The notes under the pieces are model-generated. The model made no database searches. It worked only from the letters and a program-made list of their open reading frames with translations, and had not been told where the DNA came from. A stretch of 64,000 nt of DNA, from positions 3,596,001 to 3,660,000 of the forward strand of contig CM042982.1 in assembly GCA_023678885.1 (NCBI GenBank), given 5' to 3'. The position numbers and the translations under genes were made by a program. The stretch comes from Pogostemon cablin. Its lineage: Eukaryota > Streptophyta > Magnoliopsida > Lamiales > Lamiaceae. Numbering within the stretch: the first letter of the stretch is position 1; every line of letters begins with the position of its first letter. Below are positions 37,233 to 48,967 of the stretch, piece by piece.

Positions 37233-39804
37233 AAACTTCAGGTTTTTCCTTTCCCCATTTCTGTTGCATGTGATGTTACCGACTATCGTCTGTTATCGTT
37301 GGGAGGTAGATATCATATCAGAACTCCAGGAAGTGGGAGAGCATAGAATTAATAGTTTCATGTTAGCTTGATTCGACCATTTATGAGAGAGAATCTATCT
37401 GTTCCAACTCTTGCTTTTAATTGTAAGCTATGCCCACTCAGCATTGCAGGTTCTTTTTTGGCCAGCTAGTGTTGTATTTTCCTAGTTACCATCAACCCAG
37501 GGAGAGGCAGAGCTAAAATCAAGGCTTTCAATTCATGACCATAGAAAAGGAATGTCTGTGTGTGTGTGTGTGTGGTGGGGGGTGAGTTCCTTTGTTATGA
37601 TTATCTTTATCTTTTCATATGAATTCTTCTCTCAGCCATTCATTGCCATTCTAAATTCTTCTTCTAAACTGGCCAAGGGCTCCCATTTCTCTAGGGGAGG
37701 TTTTCTTTTACTAGAGTTGGCTACTCTATCACTTTCTGTGCCCATTTCCACATTGCTTACTGACTAGTATAATTTTGTTGGCAATTATATTATCACAAGC
37801 TTATATTTTCTACATATCACGTGATAAAGAGTTTGTATTCCAATAAATCGATTTCTTGTGGAATTGAATTAGGAATTACCACCCTTATGCATGATAATAA
37901 TATAAAAAAAGGTTAACCCATTTTTTTTAAAAGACGAATAGTTGTCATGTATAAGGGTGACACTGCTAAATCAGATTAAACTTCTTAATGCATGTTAAAA
38001 TATATTTGTATCATTTTATATGCTTCAGGACGTGGTCGTATATTAGAATATATGAGATGAAATAAGTGGAAATAATAAATCTAAAATCAGAATCAATAAT
38101 TATGTAGACACGGTTAATCTGTTTATTTGACGTTTGATTCTAAACCTAGTCATAGCCATTAATTGAGCATAAATAAAAAAATCTTGCTTTATGCGATCAA
38201 AATCGTATACGTGAGCATGTTCAATAATAAAATGGATTTGATTCCGTAAGTGTTTTTATTAGTGCCATAAGGTATTTCATATAAGTGCAATTGATTAAAA
38301 TATACTCCTAGTGTTTGGATGTATTTCACTTTACTCTTTTTTTTTAATTAGTCTCATAAAGTATTTCATAGCTTTTTTTTTTTTTTTTTCATTTAAGTAG
38401 TCAAAGATGCACTATAATAATACTACATACTTATTATACACATCTCAATAGAATATTTATTTCTTCACGTATCTAAATAATTTTACACATTTTTTTATTA
38501 AATTAATTAAAAAAAACTTCTCTTTTTTACTTTAGGTGTTAAAAACAAAATTTTCTTAAAAACCGCATACAAAAATATGTGAAATACATCCAGTACGGAA
38601 TTACTATTAAGGCAGTCATTTCAAATTAGAATGTCAAAACGAATACCAGCATGGTATCTTATGATGCCTTAATTTTTTACGTGTTTTAGAATAAATTGTA
38701 TGAAATCCATGTTTTAAAAATAAAATAAAATTGGTGGACGTCATCATCAGCAACCAAATGAATTTATTCCGAGTATAAGTGCAACAAAGTATATGTGGGC
38801 CTTGTATTATGCTTGGTGACAATGACACATACTAAATGTGTTCATATTAAGTAATGAAATGTGGGATGTTCATATATTTGAAGAAGAAGAAAACTAATGA
38901 GATGATTCCTCGAGGAATTCCCATCATAGTCGGTACTTCCAATAATATGGATTCAACCGAATTTTTAAATTTGAGTATTTTTCTTATTCTACATTCAATC
39001 CAAAGATAATTTAAAGGAATATTAAAATTAATTAAAATAACATGTGGTTATTGTAATTTATTTTATTGATTTTTTGAATAGTTAAATATTTTTAGATAAT
39101 AAATCATAAAATATGTAATGTATCAAAATAAAATAATATTGTGAAATTATGATGTAGAGTGGCATTTTGAACTTCAACATGGCTATAGAAAAGAAAAAGA
39201 AAAGAAAAAAAAAAAGGAAGGCGTGAAGATAGATAGGTATGACTTATGAGACGGAAAGTATTGAAGTAGTGTATTAGTGTTTAGAATAATTTATTTGCCA
39301 CAATTTAATTAGAATTATATATAATTCATTAAAATATTATTTTAGCTAATGTTTAATTCATCTATAAAATAATTTGATTAAAATTATACATATAAGTGTA
39401 TTAATTTAGGCTCTACACGATCCACCCCTTTGACAGGGGCTCAATTGTCATTTGATGTAATATTACTTGAACTTGAACAGCAACAACGTTGGTTTGATCA
39501 TTTATAAGGTGGCATGCTTTGTGTCGGCACACAGACACAGTCCAGTAGATGTATATGGTGGTATTCTTACAATGTATAATTGTTTGTATACATGGTATAG
39601 TATAGAGAATATATATATGGTAATATAGAATCAGATTTTGAAGAAACTGCAGTACTTCTTCTGCTAATAATGCTCCTTTGTGAAGTTTAGAGTAAATGGC
39701 ACAATTGCTTGCCATTTTAAACTCCTGCGGTGGACATGGTTTCCGGCCCCAATTTCGAACATATTCTGCTAATATATAATAAAAAAAGATAACTGCACCA
39801 CCTT
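37233..39804. other. Spacer between the 316-aa gene and the thioredoxin pair
   Basis: Contains the 3' flank of the upstream gene, a short GT microsatellite (37553-37573), a MITE-like inverted repeat (38308-38598) and the AT-rich promoter of the first thioredoxin. No gene was found. Confidence 0.5.
38308..38598. mobile_element. MITE-like inverted-repeat element
   Basis: TGGATGTATTTCAC at 38316-38329 is perfectly inverted at 38579-38592 (GTGAAATACATCCA), and weaker matching continues on both sides. The core is AT-rich and non-coding. No clear target duplication, so the class is uncertain. Confidence 0.5.
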
Positions 39805-39812
39805 TATAAAAG
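39805..39812 (+). promoter_or_regulatory. Probable TATA box of thioredoxin gene 1
   Basis: TATAAAAG, 65-72 bp before the ATG at 39877. Confidence 0.55.
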
Positions 39813-39876
39813 GCCTCACCTCTTAATTAATTAGTTCCAAGAATCAAGATCCAGAGAAACAGAGATTTGATCTGCA

Positions 39877-40523
39877 ATGGGAGGCAGTGTTTCGACTGTT
39901 TATGAGGCCAAAGGATTACCAGAAATAACACCTTTGCCCAAACACGTTTATGAGGCGAAAGGATTCCCAGAAATAACCTATGGATCATCAATGCGACGAT
40001 TGCCATTGTCGTTACCATCACCTTTGCCCACCAAGAAACCTCAGGTTATGGCATTTCACTCCTCATCAAAGTGGAAACTCCATTTTGAGGCCTCCAAGCA
40101 AACTTCTAAGCTGGTCTGTTGCCTAATCCATGCATAGTTTTTTTGATTATTTTTGACTTGTTTTGATGTTAATTACTGTTTCTTGATCAGATGGTCATCG
40201 ACTTCACTGCTACCTGGTGTGGCCCTTGTCAGCACATTCTGCCTACCATCAATGAGTTTGCAGAGAAGTATGCGGATGTGGAGTTCGTCAAGATTGATGT
40301 TGATGAGTTAGATGTATGTCTTTCTTTCTAATGAAGTAATCTTAATCATCATATGTTTTTCTTACTAGTGATGTTTGCTGCATGCATGCAGGATGTTGCT
40401 CAAGAATTTGGAGTGCAAGCAATGCCAACTTTCATACTGATCAAGAGAGGGAAAGAGGTTGATAAGGTAGTGGGAGCCAAGAGGGATGACCTCCAGAAGA
40501 AGATTGAAAAACACAGATTCTAA
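39877..40523 (+). CDS. Thioredoxin h-type (subgroup II), 163 aa
   Basis: Disulfide reductase of the cytosol and membranes that reduces target proteins with electrons from NADPH-thioredoxin reductase. Exons 39877-40113, 40191-40313 and 40392-40523 join in phase 0. The active site WCGPC is at residues 88-92, followed by the family blocks VEFVKIDVDELDDVAQEFGV and AMPTFILIKRGKEVDKVVGA. The N-terminus MGGSVS has Gly2 and Ser6, a typical N-myristoylation signal, as in subgroup II h-type thioredoxins such as Arabidopsis TRX-h2. The N-terminal extension is unusually long because a 48-bp segment is duplicated in frame (39898-39945 and 39946-39993), giving VYEAKGLPEIT and VYEAKGFPEIT. A close paralogue follows 1.2 kb downstream on the same strand. 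Confidence 0.95.
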
Positions 40524-41579
40524 TTAATATGAACTAAATCCATCAATAAATGTTAATGCATTGACACCGCAACTGCTGATAGGTATGGCCGTCGAAATGC
40601 CAGAGAAAATCATCAGCAAGTGGTTTCAGATCAATGTTATTCAAGAACACTGACTCTGATGTGATTCTTATTTGAAATAATATGGCCTTAGAACCATCAA
40701 CTATGTTGAGATGACGCTGTAATTCTTATTATTAAATGAACTATTGTATCTCTTACAAATCTTGTTCCTCTTAGATACAATACCATGGATATGATGTCAG
40801 TACTAGTATAACTCATGTCAAGGGCTTTTATGACCAACATATATGCTAGAAAAAGCAACTTGACAAGAGAATTTGAACACCAACACCAAGCAAAATCTTA
40901 ATAGTAGTATGATGGCTCTTCTAGACTTGCTAACCTAGTGGTTACGTAGATAATCGTTGCACATGGAGAATTTATACATAATCGGGACAAGGACAAGACG
41001 AATCATTTGATGACCATCATCGTTTTCAGACATCAATTTTGATGAGTCCAGTGTTGTCTGGATGATGATGCATGCTGTGACGATCGCCTTATTCTAAAGA
41101 GAAATTCTAAATGATCTAATCTAGCACATAGTAAACGTGTGTTAATTTTTCAGCACTTCTGTTAGTGATCATCTGAAGAATAAGATGAAAAAGAAATGCA
41201 ACACTAATTTTAGAAGCAATTCCAATTCATGATTCTTTGACTCACAATCTCTATTCTCTAGTGGTCGGTTTATGGCATGAGCTTTCATGTCCAAAAGCAC
41301 CAGAATTTGCTTTTACAACACTTCATTTTAATATCAGCCTTATGTTAGTCTAATCAAGATCAGATAATTTGATTGTGTTGTTATTTCTGAGTGTGTATTT
41401 GTATGCCTATATTACACATAAAGAAGTAACTTATCATGCTTGGTTTTTATAGGGGTTCTTTCTCCATGAGAGATAGCACAAAACTTTCCATGTCCAACAG
41501 TGTGTGGAAATGATTTTAAGGTCCCCAAAGGAACATATTCTCCTGCTAGAAGTGTGAAATATAAGAATAGCATCAACAG
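40524..41579. other. Spacer between the two thioredoxin genes
   Basis: 3' flank of gene 1 and promoter of gene 2. No coding exon or repeat of note. Confidence 0.6.
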
Positions 41580-41588
41580 TATAAAAAA
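41580..41588 (+). promoter_or_regulatory. Probable TATA box of thioredoxin gene 2
   Basis: TATAAAAAA, about 112 bp before the ATG at 41700. A GA microsatellite in the leader (41641-41653) explains part of the longer distance. Confidence 0.5.
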
Positions 41589-41699
41589 GGATTGCCCCAT
41601 GCAAGCCTTGGCTCCTCTATTCCAAAGAGTTTGAGTGCGAAGAGAGAGAGAGAACGGAAAAGATCCATATATCTGGTTTAGAACTTGGGAAGAACAGAG

Positions 41700-42306
41700 A
41701 TGGGAGCCGGTGTTTCCTCTGATTATGAGGAGGAAGGATATGAGGCCAACGGATTACCAGCGATAACTGAAAGATCATCATTACCATCGCCATTGCCAAC
41801 GAAGAAGGGCCGTATTATTGCATTTCACTCCTCAACAAATTGGAAACTCCATTTTGAGGCCTCAAAGACAACTTCAAAGCTGGTGTGTTGTTATACATTA
41901 GTATATAATTTTGATATTTTCTCTAAACTACGAGCTAATTTACATTTCTTGTAGATTGTCGTCGACTTTACTGCTGCTTGGTGCGGGCCTTGCCAATACA
42001 TGCTGCCTACAGTCAATGAGTTTGCAGGAAAGTATGGTGATGTGGAGTTCATCAAGATTGATGTTGATGAGTTAGATGTATGCTCTCTCTTTACAATCCA
42101 GTAATTTTAAATTTGTGTGTTTTATTTTATAATATCTTATCATAGCATTTAATGTTTGGCATTTAACTAACCAGGATGTAGCTCAAGAATTTGGGGTGCA
42201 AGCAATGCCAACTTTCTTGTTGATAAAAAGAGGGAAAGTTGTTGATAAGGTTGTGGGGGCCAAAAAAGATGACCTTCAGAAGAAGATTGAGAAGAACAGA
42301 TCCTGA
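41700..42306 (+). CDS. Thioredoxin h-type (subgroup II), 145 aa, tandem paralogue
   Basis: Exons 41700-41882, 41955-42077 and 42175-42306, with intron positions identical to the gene at 39877. Active site WCGPC at residues 70-74; DVAQEFGVQAMPTF is shared exactly with the first copy. The start was placed at the ATG giving MGAGVSS, because this provides a Gly2/Ser6 myristoylation signal and matches gene 1. It lacks the 48-bp N-terminal duplication, so it probably keeps the older form. Acts as a general protein disulfide reductase, probably membrane-attached. Confidence 0.95.
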
Positions 42307-42895
42307 TATATGCACATTAATAATCAATGCATTGATACCCCACTCATCTTTGGCTTTATGGCCATGGATTTACCAAAGATATCATCACCCATTACTAATT
42401 CAGGAATTGAGTTTAAATACTATGTATGATTCATATGTAGAATAATCTTGATTGAGAGTTATCAACTCTCTACTTATTACAATTTTGTTTGGAAATAACT
42501 TTGATGCATAATCAAGTGTTTCATCTCATATTCCAACAACAGAATTACTTACTTGATGCTACTTTATGACGTTAATTGAAATAGAAGATGAAACACTGCA
42601 ATTTCAAAGATATGTAATTTCAACACTAGCAGATGCTAGAAAAGCCAAAATAACATGATACAAAATTAGTAGGCATTATTATAATATACAGATTAAGAAA
42701 ATTCTGTTTGGCAGCTGAAATAGCCAAGTTAAAGCTAGATACATCCCAATAGTGATGGAAGATAAAAACTGAACTAGATATTTCCCTTGCTATGTACAAT
42801 AGATTTTCTAGTCTTGAAAGGTTAAATATATACACTTAGTTGCAGTTGCATACTTAAGTTAAAAGTCAAATTACAGCTCTAACGAAATCCAACGT
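42307..42895. other. Convergent spacer between thioredoxin 2 and the DnaJ gene
   Basis: Holds the 3' flanks of both genes, which point towards each other. Nothing else seen. Confidence 0.6.
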
Positions 42896-45073
42896 TCACT
42901 CCGTCGTCCTGCCAAAGACCCGTTTCAAATCAGACTTTTGTTCTGCAGTAAGCCTTGAAGGAAACTTGATATCAAACTTGATCCTCAACCTTCCACATTT
43001 ACTAGGTTCTTTTGATATCGGCATTCCTTCATTTTCAATCACCAATTCTTGACCAGGTTTGACAACATCTGATATTGTAATGGGTAGATCTCTACCATCC
43101 AAGGTTGTTATGTTGAGTGTCTTACCAGTGAGAGCATCCAACAGCAATATCTTTTGATTGATGATTAGATCATTGCCATCCCTCTTAAAAATGGGATGTG
43201 GCTTCTCATTGATAACAAAGACAAGGTCTCCAGGGGCAGCACCAGGTTCATGGTTTCCTTTCTCAGGGAACGTGATCTTCGTACCCTTCTTCCAACCGGG
43301 TTTGATGTTTATGGCCAAGACCTCTTCGATAGTTCCAGGCTTACTGCAATTAAGGTTCACACATCAATACACTAACTAGATAGGGAATCTTGCTATTATT
43401 ATATTCATAGCCTTAATAGAATTAGTTTATCTCAAATAGTTTGAAGGGGGGAGTGGTGAGCAATAAAGAAAATGGCAGAAAGCAATATAATAAGTACTTC
43501 AGATAGCCTGTATCTTCAAAGCATAATGTGCTTTAGTTCACTAATTAATTGCACAATAGCACATATATTCCACCTTAAAATAGCATAGTAGAGTACTGCA
43601 CTTCAAAATCTTTTTATTCGATCCCAACCCCAAAAGGCAATTAGACAGTGAATTGGTGCGACAAAGAATAATATCGACCACCATTTTTATCCTATTACCT
43701 AGTCCATCCAATCACAAAGATATAAATATCGTGATTTTAAGACAAACAATGTGAAAAAATGTACACTGCATAATAAAATAAAAAAAGGGGGGCACAGTAG
43801 AAGTAATCCCTTTTTCCAAGAACTAAAAATGGAAGCATAATACTCCAGATTTTCAAATAGATATGAAGCAATTTCTTAAGACAATATAGAAGAATATTGA
43901 CTAAGCACACATTAGAACTCCACTAAACAGAGTTGGAAATATATGGTTCATAGGTTATTCATGTTATGCATTCCTTCAATCAGCCAAAATTTTCTTTATC
44001 CACTGAATAACAATAGGGACACTCAAATTTATTATCCATGTCGTTTGATGCTGTTCCAGAACACATCTCTGCATTTATTCACCTCTATAACACATATAAT
44101 TGCCAAGGATTCATTATCCAAGCCAAGAAAAATAAATATATGGAAAGCCAACGTTATGAAGACATTAAAGCACACCCACATACTACAAGATACAAAAAGG
44201 CAAACACAGATGAACACAAAGCAAGACCCTCTCAATAATTCAAGCCAAATATCATAATTGAAACTTTTACATCAAATTTCTACGAAATTTTCATCTAAAA
44301 AAGATCTTTCTTTTGGTTCAATGACAAAGTTGAGTTATTAGGAGTATTCAATAAAGAAAATTGAGGATTCAGAGGAACTCTAAATTCTTGTGATTACCAG
44401 TTCTTAATATTCATCACCCAAAATTCCAAAAAAAAAATAAACCCTTAGAACTCCACAGTCCACCCCTCAAAATCTAAGCTCAATGACCTCATTCTTCCCC
44501 CATCCATCCATCCATCTCCCAATTATATTAAACAGAAGCATAAAAATTCACACAGAGTACGATAAACAAATCAGGAAAGAAAGAAAACAAAAAAAAATTA
44601 CTACTCATTTAAAAAAAACAGAGAGGACGTAAATGTACCCACCCATAGTCATCAAGAACAATTCTTGATATCTTCATCTTCCTTCTGGACCCTTTGTAGA
44701 GCTCCTCCAAGGTACAAGGCAGCTGGCTCTCCATGGGCTGCGCCTTCTTCAATTTCCCACGCCCAAAAAACTCTTCAATTATGTCTGCATCTCTCGGACT
44801 GAACTCAAACCCCGTCTGCTTCGCACTCGGAGTCGGATTCAAACCGGATTTCAGCCCTTCTTCGCCGTACGAATCATAGATCCGCCTCTTCTGCGGGTCG
44901 CTCAACACATCATACGCCTCACTAATCTGCTTGAATTTCGCCTCTGCTTCCTGGGTGTTAACTGCATTCTTATCCGGATGCCATTTCATCGCCAGTTTCT
45001 TGAAAGATCTCTTAACGTCCTCTTCGGATGCATTTCTAGAGACTTTCAATGTGTTGTAATAATCAACGCCCAT
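42896..45073 (-). CDS. DnaJ/HSP40 co-chaperone, type II (subfamily B), 292 aa
   Basis: Co-chaperone that delivers clients to HSP70 and stimulates its ATPase; probably cytosolic. Exon 1 is 45073-44643 and exon 2 is 43343-42896, with an intron of 1.3 kb; the phases match and give 879 bp. The J domain occupies residues 1-70 with HPD at 32-34 (KWHPDKN) and YGEEGLK at its end. The C-terminal peptide-binding region has ESQLPCTLEELYKGSRRKM, IKPGWKKGTKITFPEKGN, LVFVINEKPHPIFKRDGNDL and FPSRLTAEQKSDLKR. There is no Cys-rich zinc domain, hence type II. The Gly/Phe linker is very short (about 35 residues with hardly any Gly), so the protein is about 40-50 residues shorter than common plant family members. 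The start was placed at MGVDYY, the family start. Confidence 0.94.
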
Positions 45074-45120
45074 CTTTCTTCTCACCTAAAAGGTTTCTCC
45101 TTTCAGCATTAACAGAAATG

Positions 45121-45152
45121 GCGGAATGAGAGAGAGAGAGAGAGAGAGAGAG
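45121..45152. repeat. (GA)n microsatellite in DnaJ leader
   Basis: AG dinucleotide run about 50-80 bp upstream of the DnaJ ATG (CT repeat on the transcribed strand), as is common in plant 5' leaders. Confidence 0.8.
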
Positions 45153-45547
45153 TAAATGCAGTGAGGGAGTGGGTTTAGAGTGGGAGAGACGCGAAGCGGG
45201 TAGGGGTCGGTTCCGACGACTGGGGCGGTCGTCAACGTTGGGGAGTCCGTAATGCGCAAGATAGTGGAATTGCGGATGTTGCGCTAAGGTACGCGCACGG
45301 AGCGATATTTTAAATGTGGTTGTTAAATTGACAGCTTTGGAATAGAACTGGAACAAAGCCGTGATCTTTAATACATTTGAACTTTAGGGCGCGTTTGGGA
45401 ATGTTTTCTTGGAATTAACTCACAAGTACTCCCTCCGCTTTTTTTTTTTAAGAGTTTCATTTGTTTTTGGACACGTAAATTAAGAAATATTATTATATTT
45501 AATGTGTAATGGATAGTTGTATTAGTGAATGTGTGGTCCCCATGTTT

Positions 45548-45557
45548 TAATTATATT
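45548..45557. repeat. 10-bp target site duplication, left
   Basis: TAATTATATT, identical to 46745-46754. Confidence 0.85.
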
Positions 45558-46744
45558 GAGTTAAAATCATTTTTGGTCTCATAACTATAGAGAATTTTTG
45601 ATTCCGTTCAAAAAAAAAATTCAATTTCGTCTTGTAACTCCTAATATTGGCCAATTTTGATCCAAAAATCGCCGAAAATTGACTTTTTGGCCGGAAAATC
45701 GAATGTGCACCCTACATGACGCCTCAAATTGGGGCTTTCCGGTAGTTTAATTCAACGTGACAATTAAAGAAGAATTTGGACCAAATTGGCATCTGCTCGA
45801 CCCACCCCCAATCGGCAATCGTCACCCGACTTTCTGCTATCAAGATGCTCAACAGTGATCTACAATCCATGGTAATTCACGTCAATCTCCTTATTTATCC
45901 CCAATTTCACTATTTCAACACTAGAGACCAATACGAATAAAAGAAGTCATTGACACTTTTGCCTCAGAGATTTTTTCCACTCAATCTAGTCAACTCCCTT
46001 CGTCAATCCCAATTCCCAAACCCCCCATCCGTCTAAAACACCCCCCGGCGCCACTCCGCCGCCTCATGCGCCGCCATCATCTGAGAATATAAGGTTTGAT
46101 ACTTACAGTAAAGTATATATGAAGTTAAATGATATCCATTTCTCGATGGTTCGTAAAACCCTTTTCCCCCCTCGACTTCTCTGGAAGAATATCTTTTGTG
46201 AGTTTTTGTTGATTCCATTTTGAAATAGGCAGCAAATTGGATTTTCGATAAGTTTAGCCCTCCATGGACCGTAAGCTTTGTTCCAAGAAATTCTCCAATG
46301 GCAAAACGTTGGGTTGGCACATGAGGTCCCATTTCGCCACCACGCCCCTCCCTGCGAAGACACCCCAGAGACAGGAACTCACTGAGTCACTCGCCGATTC
46401 CACTTCGTCCATCTTTTCCTGCAATGAGAGAGAAAGTAGCGGATGCGAAAGGGCTGTCGAAGAAAACGTGGTGGGGAAGAAAGCGTTTCTGCAGATATAA
46501 GCCGCCATTGATGTCCGAGTTGAATTTGAGTTGGCAAAATGATTGATCCAAATTCTTCCTCAATTGACACGTCGGATGAAGATACAGGAAAGCCCCAATT
46601 TGAGGTGCACATGCAATTTTTCGGCGATTTTGGGACCAAAATTGGTTAATATCAGGAGTTACGGGACGAAATTAAAATTTTTATCTTTAATGGGACTAAA
46701 TCAAAAATTCTTTATAGTTATGGGACCAATAATGATTTTAACTC
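45558..46744. mobile_element. Pack-MULE-like element, 1187 bp
   Basis: Ends GAGTTAAAATC and GATTTTAACTC are the outer bases of long inverted repeats: about 45558-45790 matches the reverse complement of about 46530-46744, including ATCGCCGAAAA and CTCAAATTGGGGCTTTCC. Both sides carry the perfect 10-bp duplication TAATTATATT. Such long terminal repeats with 9-11 bp duplications indicate a Mutator-like element. There is no transposase; the interior (45790-46530) is different in composition and holds a zinc-finger fragment (46264-46500). Confidence 0.9.
46264..46500 (+). pseudogene. Captured C2H2 zinc-finger gene fragment inside the MULE
   Basis: An open frame of 78 codons reads MDRKLCSKKFSNGKTLGWHM, then RSHFATTPLPAKTPQ. 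This is the plant ZAT-type C2H2 finger (CxxC ... F ... GRALGGHMRSH). The first Cys is replaced by Arg (DRKLC instead of xCKLC) and the QALGGH-like core is changed to KTLGWH, so zinc and DNA binding are probably lost. The frame is otherwise open to a TAA at 46498-46500. The parent gene is not in this window. Confidence 0.75.
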
Positions 46745-46754
46745 TAATTATATT
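46745..46754. repeat. 10-bp target site duplication, right
   Basis: TAATTATATT, identical to 45548-45557. Confidence 0.85.
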
Positions 46755-47216
46755 AGTGGGTGTGAGTGAATCTCATGGTTTCTATTTTAACTTCTCATTT
46801 TTATAAAAGAAAAAAAACGTATAATTAATATTCTTCTAACATACTTTAATTTTAAAAATTATCATTATCTTTTTAACACATATAATATATTTATTCGTGC
46901 AAACAGTAAATGTAAAATTTTAAAACTGAAATAAATTTGATTTTAAAAATATCAAATACTTCAATAATACATTTTTTCCGTATGTAAAATAATTAGACAA
47001 AGTGGGAGGCTACTTATGTGATATGGATTATGAATTAATATAATTATAGGGGCTATTTTCACTTTTTCAGATGGATTAATGAATTAAATATATAGGTAAA
47101 ATATGTTTATTTATAGTTAAAGTATGTCAATAATGAATCATATTATAATATCCTAAAATCATACTTTAATTCATCATTTATCATATTTTAGAAAACATAC
47201 TTTAACAATTCCTGAG

Positions 47217-47375
47217 CATATTTTATTTATATAATAAACATATGTTAACAACACTTCTCACATATATAATGTCTCATAAGAGAATTTATCTGAGTTGAAT
47301 TGAACATACTTTATCTATATAATAAACATATTTTAACACTTCTCACATATATAATGTCTCACAAGAGAATTTGTC
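47217..47375 (+). repeat. ~88-bp tandem duplication
   Basis: Two direct copies sharing ATATAATAAACATAT, CACTTCTCACATATATAATG and AGAGAATTT. Confidence 0.7.
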
Positions 47376-48754
47376 TACGTGGAATGCGTTGTTTATTCAC
47401 TTATTAACTTTATTTTAGTGTAGAGAGTTTTGACTTCATTTTAAAATGCAAGTTTTTTTTCGAATTTGAATGGTTGAAATAGAGTCCAACGGTGAGTTAA
47501 CGTGGGTGACAGCCATGTAACGGAGACAAAAGTGTGTGTAAAGGTTTAGGCGCGTGAAGAATGGGAAAAGCGAAGGCTTTCGTAACAGAGAATCTCCTTT
47601 CAGCGTCGGTTGGTAGCCATTTTGGCGTCTCTGGCGGCTAATACGATGCCGTTCCACACGCACTCCCCCTCGTAAACTGCGTCGTTTTTGTCGCCTTCTG
47701 TTAGACGTGTGGGCCTATTTGAGAGGATAAGACTGGGCCCATTTCCAATTGCATTAATGGGCTTGACTTTATGTGTGGCTCTCTTAATGGCCCAATTGTG
47801 GTTTCATTTCAAATTTAATGTATAGAAAATTGTTGGATTTTTGTTATATTTTGGTATTACTAAATATTAACACGTGCGTTGCATCTTGCTTGTGTTTTGC
47901 TATCATGTTCTATTATTATGTAATTTTTTTATATATATAAAATGTCTTGTAATGTTATTATTATTATTTTTTGTTGTAATTTTTTTAAAAAACACTTAAA
48001 ATAAATATTATTTTAATAAATCATATAGTAAAAGTCTCTTATATATCCTTAAATTAAATTACGTTGCTAAACTCCGTTACTATAAAAAGTTTTTTAAAGT
48101 CATATATTTTTGGGGTGATTTTAGAGTGCATCTGGTACACCTCCACGTTTAGGGTAGAGAATGGGTAGTGGGTGGTATTTTTAAAAAAGAAATTTAATAT
48201 TTTTCAAAAAAGAAATTAATAATATTATTTTGTTTAATAATTGAGATTAGATTAAAAATGAATTTAACAGTTAAGATCGTCCAGTGCACTGGTGCAACCG
48301 CAATTGAACTCATATTTTTAACCCATAAAATAAAAATAACAACCAACAAAATAATTTTATCATACATTTTAATTTTAAATTCAACAATCTCATTTAACAA
48401 ATATGAAAAAATTATTAAATACAATATACATAGTAAGTTTCTTGTATAAAATTAAATAAAGATGGAGTGTGGATGAAAGGAAGAATAGGTAGGGTCGTGA
48501 GTGGAAATAAACAAAATTAATTAGAGTGAAAATAGCTGAAATTATAATACATAAAGTAGAAAAAAAATGTTTGAACTATTAATTAAAATTTTCTAAAAAA
48601 ATACAAAACTCATTTATGGGTTCATAAATTTCTTTAGAAATATTATTTTCTCATTATATCCCTCCTTTATATTAATAACTATTCTTTTAAATTTATTAAT
48701 TATATTATTAAATTTATTAATTTAAATTTTTTTACATAATGCATTAAGATATTA

Positions 48755-48967
48755 CTCCCTTCGTCCGGATTCAAGGGTACCATTTGCTTTTGGGTACGGA
48801 GATTAAGGAGTAATGTTATTTAATATATAGTGGATATTTGTATTAGTGGAGGTGAGTCTCATTTTTTAGTTGTATTAATGGGTGAGTGTGAATAAAAAAG
48901 AAAATGAGATCCTTGGGGGCGGACGCCCAAAATAAAAAAATGATACCTTTAAAGCGGATGGGGAGAG
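48755..48967. mobile_element. Stowaway-type MITE (213 bp)
   Basis: Starts CTCCCTTCGTCCGGATTC and ends AAAGCGGATGGGGAGAG, flanked by TA on both sides. Confidence 0.75.

Larger units (their letters stand above)
45429..46800. mobile_element. Stowaway-type MITE split by a MULE, right end lost
   Basis: CTCCCTCCGC at 45429 with TA before it, then GGATAGTTGTATTAGTGAAT as in other copies. The MITE body stops at 45557 and resumes at 46745 with AGTGGGTGTGAGTGAATCTC. No right-hand terminal repeat could be found, so the end shown is approximate. Confidence 0.55.

Noticed and set aside
43943..44257. Plus-strand frame of 104 codons
   Set aside because: It falls in the DnaJ intron, is AT-rich, and has no recognisable protein features.
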